The notes under the pieces are model-generated. The model searched no databases, was not told where the DNA came from, and saw only the letters and a list, made by a program, of their open reading frames with translations. Below, in pieces: positions 57,976 through 64,000 of a stretch of 64,000 nt of DNA. Made by a program: the position numbers and the translations under genes. Numbering within the stretch: position 1 is the first letter of the stretch; each line of letters opens with the position of its first letter. This stretch comes from an uncultured Bacteroidales bacterium (lineage in GTDB: Bacteria; Bacteroidota; Bacteroidia; Bacteroidales; Bacteroidaceae): contig CADCAG010000006.1 of NCBI GenBank assembly GCA_902799355.1, forward strand, positions 1 to 64,000. Direction: 5' to 3'.

Positions 57976-60492
57976 TTATTCCTGAGGTGTCTGTTGACGA
58001 CGACGATGCTGATAAGCAGTCCATGCCAGTGCCAACACGATGAGTAACAACAGGACATAGGCTGCATAGGCGATGGTCTCCGTACGGTCGATGCTCTTGG
58101 GGAAGAAGCTCAGCACCACTTCGTGCTTGCCAGGCGTCACCTGCAGGGCACGCAGCACATAGTCGACACGTCCCAACGGCTGTTCTACGCCATCGACGGT
58201 AGCGACCCATCCAGGGTAGTAGACTTCCGAGAACACCACTACTCCACCCTTTCCGGAGTTGACCTCATAGGTCAGCTTATTGGGTTCGTAAGCCGTAATG
58301 GTCACCAGACTCAGCGTATCCTGCTCAACAGCCTGCCCCAGCTGTTCCTCGAACTTCTTGTCGGCAACAGCCTCGTGGCGTAGCGGCAGACGTCCCACCA
58401 TGTCGAGTTCCTCGTTGGCATTCTCGACATAGTGTACACGGTCGACGAACCACGCATTACCATAGGTATAGGGATTGGCCAATGGCACCGTTTGTCCACC
58501 CTGCAACGGCAGAATGAAGTATTTGGTATTGAGCATGTTAAGTACAGGATAGATGCTGTCGCCATTGACCTGCGTCATATCACCGCCTGCCTCGCTGACA
58601 GCCTTGAAAACGCGGTTCATCTCCGGTGAGATATGAGCGTCGATGAGTTCCTGATAGCGACGCAGCTTAGCGGCATGGTAGCCACCGATGCTCTTCAGGT
58701 AGTAGCTGGTCTCATTCTCGTTAAACGTCGATGATGCCAGATTCAGCACACGGTAGTCGAGTGACTTGTCCTGCAGGATATGGTCGACAGCTGCCGACTT
58801 CGGCATGGGCTCCTCGCGGACTGTCTTCGACACAAACATGCCGTCGTTGAGGTAGCGCTTGTTGATCTGCCACATATCGATGAGACAGAGCACGGTAAGA
58901 CCTACAGTGAGCCACTGAGCCTTTATCTTACGGTAACGGTAGAGCAGCAGACAGGCCGTACCGATAACGATAATCCAGAACGAGCGCCAACAGTCGGCAG
59001 TAAATACCGCAACACGCATCTCCGTCAGGTTGTTCAACAGTGGCGTCACCTGATCAGCAGGTAGCTGACGCATCGCCTGCATCTCATTATAGCTGATAAA
59101 GTCGGGGAAGAACGTCTGTGGCATCAAGGCAAAGAGCAGACAGATGCCACCCGTCAAAGCGAAAGAAATCCACAGAGCACGAGTGGGGAAACCACTCGCC
59201 ACAGGCGAAGCAGAACAGCTATCAATCACCTTCTTCAGAGCCAGCATCGCCAACAAAGGAATGGTGAATTCCGCAATGACCAGGATGGAAGCTACCGTTC
59301 GGAACTTCGCATACATCGGTATATAGTCGAGGAAGAAGTCCGTGAACGGCATGAAGTTACGACCCCACGAGAGGAGTATCGACAGGATGGTTACTGCCAG
59401 CAGTGCCCACTTCAGTGGCCCCTTGACGATGAACAGTCCCAGCACGAAGAGCATGAGAACAAAGGCACCGACATATACCGGTCCTGCCGTCATGGGCTGG
59501 TTGCCCCAATACTGGCCCAGCTGCTGGTAGATGCCCATATAGTATTCGTCGGCATGTTTCATGGCCGTCTTGCTCTGCGACAGCGGCACACTGGCACCAC
59601 CCTTGGCATTCGGTACCAGCAGCGTCCATGTCTCGTCAATGCCATAGCTCCACTGTGTGATGTAGTCGCGATCCAGGCCACTGCTGGTCTGGTTAGCGCT
59701 GTTTTTCTTGACCAGCTCACTCTTACCACGCATAGACTCCTTGCCATACTCCCATGTATGGTAGAGATTCGATATGTTGATACAGATACCGATGGCACCA
59801 CCTGCCAGGCATGCAGCCGTGGCCTTGAGAAGATGCTTGTATTGTTTCTTCAGCAGTCCATCGATGCAGAAAGCGATGAGCATTGCCAGCACGATGAACA
59901 GGTAGTAGTAGGTCATCTGTACGTGGTTCGCCAGCACCTCCAGGGCTGCGAAGAACGCCGTGACGAGCATGCCCCACAGGTATTTCCCTCGGTATGCCAG
60001 CACCACTCCGGCAATCATTGGCGGCAGATAGGCCAGCGCCATCACCTTCCAGATATGACCGGCAGCGATGATGATGAAGAAATAGCTGCTGAATGCCCAT
60101 ATCACGGCACCTAAAGCCGCCAGATAGACGCGGAAGTCGAAGGCACGCAACAGGATATAGAAGCCCAGCAGGTATACGAAGACATACCACACATTCTCAG
60201 GAAGTCCGAGGTGATAGACGGTCTCCACCTTCGACAGCAGCGTCGTGCTTGGGTATGACGGTGACATCTGGTAGGTCGGCATACCTCCGAACAAGGCGTT
60301 CGTCCAGCGTGTGCGCTCTCCTGTGCGCTGCTGGTATTCCACAGCCTCCTGTCCTGCTCCACGTCCTGCCGATGAGTCATGGCGATAGAGCACTCGTCCC
60401 TCGATATCGGCAGGGAAGAAATAGGCAAAAGATATCACAACGAATAACAAGACGACCACCACGTCGGGTAGCCACAGCTTCCAATTTTTCAT
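57976..60492 (-). CDS. YfhO-like polytopic membrane protein
   Basis: About 838 residues with many transmembrane helices in the first 550 (WLPDVVVVLLFVVISFAYFF, VFVYLLGFYILLRAFDF, GLFIVKGPLKWALLAVTILS) and a periplasmic C-terminal domain (DYRVLNLASSTFNENETSYY, VVVFSEVYYPGWVATVDGVE), then a final helix (AYAAYVLLLLIVLALAWTAY). This is the layout of YfhO/GT-C-like proteins, which are linked to lipoteichoic or glycolipid sugar transfer in other bacteria; the substrate here is unknown. A palindromic element adds SPVASGFPTR (about 430) between helices. ATG 60492 is preferred; ATG 60504 would be almost leaderless given the -7 box at 60513. Confidence 0.8.
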   Translation of the reverse strand: MKNWKLWLPDVVVVLLFVVISFAYFFPADIEGRVLYRHDSSAGRGAGQEAVEYQQRTGERTRWTNALFGGMPTYQMSPSYPSTTLLSKVETVYHLGLPENVWYVFVYLLGFYILLRAFDFRVYLAALGAVIWAFSSYFFIIIAAGHIWKVMALAYLPPMIAGVVLAYRGKYLWGMLVTAFFAALEVLANHVQMTYYYLFIVLAMLIAFCIDGLLKKQYKHLLKATAACLAGGAIGICINISNLYHTWEYGKESMRGKSELVKKNSANQTSSGLDRDYITQWSYGIDETWTLLVPNAKGGASVPLSQSKTAMKHADEYYMGIYQQLGQYWGNQPMTAGPVYVGAFVLMLFVLGLFIVKGPLKWALLAVTILSILLSWGRNFMPFTDFFLDYIPMYAKFRTVASILVIAEFTIPLLAMLALKKVIDSCSASPVASGFPTRALWISFALTGGICLLFALMPQTFFPDFISYNEMQAMRQLPADQVTPLLNNLTEMRVAVFTADCWRSFWIIVIGTACLLLYRYRKIKAQWLTVGLTVLCLIDMWQINKRYLNDGMFVSKTVREEPMPKSAAVDHILQDKSLDYRVLNLASSTFNENETSYYLKSIGGYHAAKLRRYQELIDAHISPEMNRVFKAVSEAGGDMTQVNGDSIYPVLNMLNTKYFILPLQGGQTVPLANPYTYGNAWFVDRVHYVENANEELDMVGRLPLRHEAVADKKFEEQLGQAVEQDTLSLVTITAYEPNKLTYEVNSGKGGVVVFSEVYYPGWVATVDGVEQPLGRVDYVLRALQVTPGKHEVVLSFFPKSIDRTETIAYAAYVLLLLIVLALAWTAYQHRRRQQTPQE
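59178..59214. repeat. Palindromic element subtype 2 in YfhO-like gene
   Basis: Hairpin GAGTGGGGAAACCACTC followed by GCCACAGGCGAAGC. Translated on the minus strand as ASPVASGFPTR, in the loop between two transmembrane helices. Confidence 0.6.
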
Positions 60493-60510
60493 GTTTTCTC
60501 TCATTTTGCT

Positions 60511-60543
60511 TGCAAAGTTACGAACTTTTTTCGTAACTTTGCA
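60511..60543. promoter_or_regulatory. Divergent promoters within a perfect inverted repeat
   Basis: Arms TGCAAAGTTACGAA (60511-60524) and TTCGTAACTTTGCA (60530-60543), 5-nt centre. Each arm carries a -7 box: minus strand TAACTTTG at 60513-60520 for the YfhO-like gene, plus strand TAACTTTG at 60534-60541 for mtnN. TTTG boxes lie 25 nt out on each side (60505-60508 and 60546-60549). Confidence 0.7.
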
Positions 60544-60562
60544 CACAAAACATATAAAACAT

Positions 60563-61210
60563 ATGAAAATCGGTATTATCGTTGCTATGGATAAGGAGCT
60601 GCGCCAGTTGCAGCAGGTGTTTAAGAACAGTGATGTGTTGGTGCAGAAGTGTGGCATCGGCAAAGTCAATGCAGCCCTTGGTGCCCAACGGATGATCAAC
60701 GAGTTCCACCCCGACTGCATCATCAGTAGTGGCTGTGCCGGTGGCAATGGCGACGACATCAACGTCCAGGATGTCGTAGTCAGCGCAGAACTCTGCTACC
60801 ATGATGTCTACTGTGGCAAAGCCATTGACGACACGACTGTTTATGGACAGGTGCAGGGTCTACCAGCCCGCTACCAGGCTGATGCATACCTCTTACAGAA
60901 GAGTAAGGAGATTGCCCTTCCCACTGACATCAAGATTCATCCAGGCCTCATCGTCACTGGCGACTGGTTTGTGGATTCCAAAGACAAGATGCGCGAAATT
61001 ATCGGTCACTTCCCCGATGCAAAGGCCGTTGACATGGAGTCGTGTGCCATTGCCCAGACCTGTTATATCAACAAGGTGCCGTTCATCTCGTTCCGCGTCA
61101 TCAGCGACATCCCACTGAGAGACACCAATGCCTCGCAGTATCACAACTTCTGGGATACCATTGCTGAGCACTCGTTCCAAGTCACGAAGACATTTGTAGA
61201 GTCGTTATAA
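60563..61210 (+). CDS. mtnN: 5'-methylthioadenosine/S-adenosylhomocysteine nucleosidase
   Basis: A 215-residue protein. Start MKIGIIVAMDKELRQLQQVF includes the catalytic Glu region, then GIGKVNAALGAQRMI, SSGCAGGNGDDINVQDVVVS, KAVDMESCAIAQTCY (nucleoside-binding Met-Glu) and FRVISDIPLRD (catalytic Asp). It hydrolyses MTA and SAH to adenine and a thioribose sugar in the cytoplasm, recycling SAM by-products. The ATG at 60563 is the normal family start; the upstream open frame covers the divergent promoter. Monocistronic, with a terminator at 61214-61249. Confidence 0.9.
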   Translation: MKIGIIVAMDKELRQLQQVFKNSDVLVQKCGIGKVNAALGAQRMINEFHPDCIISSGCAGGNGDDINVQDVVVSAELCYHDVYCGKAIDDTTVYGQVQGLPARYQADAYLLQKSKEIALPTDIKIHPGLIVTGDWFVDSKDKMREIIGHFPDAKAVDMESCAIAQTCYINKVPFISFRVISDIPLRDTNASQYHNFWDTIAEHSFQVTKTFVESL

Positions 61211-61213
61211 CAA

Positions 61214-61249
61214 CAATAAAGCCTCACCGGAATCGGCGAGGCTTTATTG
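61214..61249. terminator. Bidirectional terminator between mtnN and typA
   Basis: Stem CAATAAAGCCTC/GAGGCTTTATTG with extra CCG/CGG pairs around a short loop; A-rich left, T-rich right, serving both convergent genes. Confidence 0.85.
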
Positions 61250-61257
61250 TTTATTGG

Positions 61258-63060
61258 TTATTGCTTATTAGCCTTTTTGCGCTGGTCGTGGTCAAGGATG
61301 ATCTTGCGCATACGCATGGACTTGGGAGTAACCTCCACGAGCTCGTCTTCCTTGATATACTCCAGGCACTCCTCCAGTGACATCACCACCTTAGGAATGA
61401 TGCGTGCCTTGTCGTCAGTACCAGAAGCTCGGACGTTAGTCAGCTGCTTGGCCTTGCAGACATTGATGACGAGGTCGTTGTCGTGAACATGCTCGCCGAC
61501 CACCTGTCCCAGATAGACATCCTCACCTGGATCGATGAAGAACTTACCACGGTCCTGCAGCTTGTCGATAGCATAGGCAAAGGCATTACCCGTCTCCAGG
61601 GCAATCATCGAACCGTTGACGCGGCGCTCTATCTCGCCCTTATACGGCTGGTACTCCTTGAAGCGGTGTGCCATAATGGCCTCACCCTGAGAAGCGGTAA
61701 GCACATTGGTACGCAGACCGATGATACCGCGTGAGGGGATGTTAAACTCGATATTGGTACGCTCCCCCTGCGACTCCATGCTGGTCATCTCGCCCTTACG
61801 ACGTGTCACCATATCAATCATCTTTGAGGCAAACTCCTCGGGGACGTTGATAGTGAGTTCCTCGATAGGCTCACACTTCACACCGTCAATCTCCTTATAG
61901 ATAACCTGTGGCTGACCTACCTGTAACTCATAGCCCTCACGACGCATGGTCTCGATGAGTACGGAGAGGTGCAACACGCCACGACCAGATACTATCCAGC
62001 GGTCGGTAGAGTCCTCGAAAGGCTCTACGCGCAGTGCCAAGTTCTTCTCCAGTTCCTTCTCCAGACGGTCATTGATATGACGAGAGGTCACAAACTTACC
62101 CTCCTTACCGAAGAATGGCGAGTCGTTGATCATGAAGAGCATCGACATGGTAGGCTCGTCAATAGCAATAGGTGGCAGAGCCTCTGGATTCTCGATATCA
62201 CAGATGGTGTCACCAATCTCAAACTTCTCCAGACCAATGACAGCACAGATGTCGCCACACTCTACCTCGTCAGTACGCTGGTGACCCATGCCGTCGAAGG
62301 TGTGCAGTTCCTTAATCTTGGTCTTCTCCATCGAACCGTCACGGTGGGCGATGGTCACCTGCTGACCGTCTTTCAGTGTGCCACGGTGTACGCGACCCAC
62401 AGCGATACGGCCTGTATACGAGCTATAGTCGAGCGAGGTGATAAGCATCTGCGGGGTACCCTCCAGCTGCGCAGGAGCAGGGATAACCTCAATAATCTTG
62501 TCCAACAGATAGGTGATGTCCGTGGTGGGCTTGTTATAGTCCTCACCCATCCAACCGTTCTTGGCAGAGCCATAGACTACGGGGAAGTCCAGCTGGTCCT
62601 CGGTAGCTCCCAGCGAGAACATCAGGTCGAACACCATCTCATAGACCTCTTCAGGACGACAGTTGGGTTTGTCGACCTTGTTGACAACCACGATGGGCTT
62701 CAAGCCAATCTGAAGGGCCTTCTGCAACACAAAGCGTGTCTGAGGCATCGGACCCTCAAAGGCGTCAACAAGCAACAGACAGCCGTCAGCCATATTGAGC
62801 ACACGCTCTACCTCACCACCGAAGTCAGAGTGTCCCGGGGTGTCAATAATATTAATCTTTGTTCCTTTCCAGTTGATGCTGACATTCTTTGAGAGAATGG
62901 TAATGCCGCGCTCACGCTCCAAGTCGTTAGCGTCCAACACCTGATTGCTGAGATTCTGTCCCTCACGGAACAGGTTGCCAGCCAGCATCATCTTGTCCAC
63001 GAGCGTTGTCTTGCCGTGGTCTACGTGTGCGATAATCGCAATGTTTCTGATATCCTGCAT
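61258..63060 (-). CDS. typA: Translational GTPase TypA/BipA
   Basis: A 600-residue ribosome-associated GTPase of normal length. Begins [20 protein letters not shown] (G1), followed by [13 protein letters not shown] (G2), [16 protein letters not shown] (G3) and [12 protein letters not shown] (G4), then domains II, III, V and the TypA-specific C-terminal domain ([40 protein letters not shown]-type end). It helps 50S assembly and stress adaptation. ATG 63060 is chosen because homology starts there; the longer open frame crosses the promoter region. Confidence 0.95.
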   Translation of the reverse strand: MQDIRNIAIIAHVDHGKTTLVDKMMLAGNLFREGQNLSNQVLDANDLERERGITILSKNVSINWKGTKINIIDTPGHSDFGGEVERVLNMADGCLLLVDAFEGPMPQTRFVLQKALQIGLKPIVVVNKVDKPNCRPEEVYEMVFDLMFSLGATEDQLDFPVVYGSAKNGWMGEDYNKPTTDITYLLDKIIEVIPAPAQLEGTPQMLITSLDYSSYTGRIAVGRVHRGTLKDGQQVTIAHRDGSMEKTKIKELHTFDGMGHQRTDEVECGDICAVIGLEKFEIGDTICDIENPEALPPIAIDEPTMSMLFMINDSPFFGKEGKFVTSRHINDRLEKELEKNLALRVEPFEDSTDRWIVSGRGVLHLSVLIETMRREGYELQVGQPQVIYKEIDGVKCEPIEELTINVPEEFASKMIDMVTRRKGEMTSMESQGERTNIEFNIPSRGIIGLRTNVLTASQGEAIMAHRFKEYQPYKGEIERRVNGSMIALETGNAFAYAIDKLQDRGKFFIDPGEDVYLGQVVGEHVHDNDLVINVCKAKQLTNVRASGTDDKARIIPKVVMSLEECLEYIKEDELVEVTPKSMRMRKIILDHDQRKKANKQ

Positions 63061-63079
63061 ATATAAATTACGTAATTTC

Positions 63080-63147
63080 GGGTGCAAAGGTACACATTTT
63101 CTTCGAAAAACTTTGGTATTTCCCAAAATATTTGTACCTTTGCACCC
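63080..63147. promoter_or_regulatory. Divergent typA-rpsO promoters in a perfect inverted repeat
   Basis: Arms GGGTGCAAAGGTACA (63080-63094) and TGTACCTTTGCACCC (63133-63147), perfect over 15 bp with a 38-nt spacer. The left arm holds the minus-strand -7 box TACCTTTG (63085-63092) of typA; the right arm the plus-strand TACCTTTG (63135-63142) of rpsO, with TTTG at 63112-63115 (19-nt spacer). Confidence 0.75.
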
Positions 63148-63253
63148 GCATTTCGGAAAATCCGGAGCATTTGATGACGTAAACCGCCCTGTGATTAGGC
63201 AGGCTGATGCGTCTGAAAGATGTTATTGCAAACATTTAATCACAAACAAAACA

Positions 63254-63523
63254 ATGTATTTAGATCAAGCTAAGAAGGCTGAGATTTTCGGCCAGTATGG
63301 CAAGGACGCTAAGGACACTGGTTCTGTAGAGAGCCAGGTAGCACTGTTCACCTATCGTATTCAGCACCTCACCGAGCACCTGAAGAAGAACCACAAGGAC
63401 TTCGGCACCGCTCGTTCACTGACCAAGATGGTAGGTCGTCGTCGTAAGCTCCTTAAGTACCTTTACAACAAGGACATCAATCGTTATCGTGAACTTATCA
63501 AGGCTCTCGGTCTGCGTAAGTAA
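63254..63523 (+). CDS. rpsO: 30S ribosomal protein S15
   Basis: An 89-residue protein, the standard length of S15. Sequence MYLDQAKKAEIFGQYGKDAK, DTGSVESQVALFTYRIQHLT, EHLKKNHKDFGTARSLTKMV and GRRRKLLKYLYNKDINRYR is the canonical S15 fold, binding 16S rRNA in the central domain of the small subunit. The leader of about 100 nt (from about 63149) may carry autoregulatory structure as in other bacteria, but no specific fold was worked out. Monocistronic, with strong terminator. Confidence 0.97.
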   Translation: MYLDQAKKAEIFGQYGKDAKDTGSVESQVALFTYRIQHLTEHLKKNHKDFGTARSLTKMVGRRRKLLKYLYNKDINRYRELIKALGLRK

Positions 63524-63540
63524 TACGACAACAACGAGAA

Positions 63541-63574
63541 ATAATAAAGCCCTGCGATTGCAGGGCTTTATTAT
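63541..63574. terminator. Bidirectional terminator between rpsO and folK
   Basis: Perfect 15-bp stem ATAATAAAGCCCTGC/GCAGGGCTTTATTAT with GATT loop. It overlaps the last codon of folK on the minus strand. Confidence 0.9.
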
Positions 63575-63984
63575 TTTATCACCTCTTCCAGTGGACGCAT
63601 CACGAAGTCGCGCTGGTACATCAGTGGATGAGGTATCTTCAGATCAGGTTCGTCAACAGTCAGGTCATCATAGAGGAGAATGTCGATGTCGATTATCCTG
63701 TCGGCATAACCGACAGACACACTCTTGTGTGTACGTCCCATGTCACGCTCTATCTGTTGTGTCAGCAGCAGCACCTCGCGGGGCGTCTTCTCTGTCTCAC
63801 AGCAGATGACGGCATTAACGAATGTGTTGACCGACTCAAAGCCCCACGGCTCTGTCTCTATGAATGACGACTGGCGTACCACCGTCCCCACCCTTTCAGC
63901 TATGAGGCGGATGGCTTCTTGGAGGTTCCTGGCCTTGTCGCCAAGGTTGGAACCCAACCCCAGAAATACCTGATGATTAATCAT
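63571..63984 (-). CDS. folK: 2-amino-4-hydroxy-6-hydroxymethyldihydropteridine diphosphokinase
   Basis: A 137-residue HPPK. Motifs: VFLGLGSNLGDKARNLQEAI at the start, TEPWGFESVNTFVNAVICCE (pterin-binding loop), and the signature RIIDIDILLYDDL with the two metal-binding Asp, then IPHPLMYQRDFVMRPLEEV. It transfers diphosphate from ATP to 6-hydroxymethyl-dihydropterin in folate synthesis, the step after FolB. ATG 63984 is preferred to a TTG at 63990; it overlaps the end of an upstream gene by 8 nt. Confidence 0.93.
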   Translation of the reverse strand: MINHQVFLGLGSNLGDKARNLQEAIRLIAERVGTVVRQSSFIETEPWGFESVNTFVNAVICCETEKTPREVLLLTQQIERDMGRTHKSVSVGYADRIIDIDILLYDDLTVDEPDLKIPHPLMYQRDFVMRPLEEVIK

Positions 63985-64000
63985 CGACAATCAGCATGGC
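63977..64000 (-). CDS. C-terminal end of an upstream gene, possibly queA
   Basis: Only the last seven codons are inside the window, reading AMLIVDD and a TAA at 63977-63979, in a frame that overlaps the folK start. QueA (tRNA preQ1 ribosyltransferase-isomerase) often ends with YGDAMxI, and queA commonly precedes folK in Bacteroides relatives as I recall, so queA is a guess. Confidence 0.3.
   Translation of the reverse strand, partial: AMLIVDD

Noticed and set aside
63150-63253. Riboswitch or structured ncRNA in the rpsO leader
   Set aside because: A leader of about 100 nt exists, but no known motif could be recognised by eye; left unannotated.

Overview
The window looks like a chromosomal segment of a Bacteroidales bacterium of the Prevotella/Segatella type. 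The evidence is many Bacteroidetes-style promoters (TTTG, about 19-20 nt, TAnnTTTG), several fimbrillin (FimA/Mfa-like) lipoprotein loci with DUF3575 and DUF5119-like partners, a fused MurF-alanine racemase, and DUF4954 and GSCFA proteins. The assignment rests on gene content; no rRNA or tRNA gene was seen.

Layout. 1-1.2 kb: end of a polyprenyl synthetase gene and tatD. 1.2-4.4 kb: a small accessory island with an antitoxin-like gene and broken toxin, an outer-membrane protein, a polyvalent-kinase-domain orphan, an IS3-family stump and a 33-bp direct repeat at both sides. 4.4-13.7 kb: a leftward operon hflX, DUF4954, M16 protease, fumarase, M6 protease. 13.8-20.6 kb: nagB, dnaA, an envelope/folate operon (stand-alone ribonucleotide-reductase-like C-terminal domain, folB, amidase, MlaD-like) and a nitroreductase. 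20.6-30.2 kb: an envelope operon (DUF3575, OmpA-like giant, barrel, TPR protein), then a RAYT-type transposase with a fused C-terminal domain and a second TPR paralogue. 30.3-38.9 kb: fimbrial operon 1 (DUF3575/OmpA-like, DUF5119, four fimbrillins). 39-40 kb: a repeat-rich non-coding kilobase. 40-48 kb: a lone fimbrillin, a 59-residue protein, and fimbrial operon 2. 48.2-57.9 kb: a six-gene leftward operon with a CHASE2 sensor, an exported SEL1-caspase protein, a periplasmic partner, GSCFA protein, MurF-Alr and an ExuT-like transporter. 58-64 kb: a YfhO-like membrane protein, mtnN, typA, rpsO and folK.

Two things stand out. First, a family of GC-rich palindromic elements sits inside the coding frames of several genes (RAYT, YfhO-like, caspase, GSCFA, MurF-Alr), where it is translated as Ala/Pro/Gly-rich segments. 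The RAYT-like transposase in the same window carries related repeats in a different reading frame and has a DprA-like extra domain, so it is a natural candidate for the mobilising enzyme. Second, the CHASE2-caspase operon appears to put a caspase-fold protein in the periplasm beside a CHASE2 sensor and peptidoglycan precursor enzymes. Both are inferences from sequence reading alone; no database search was run.
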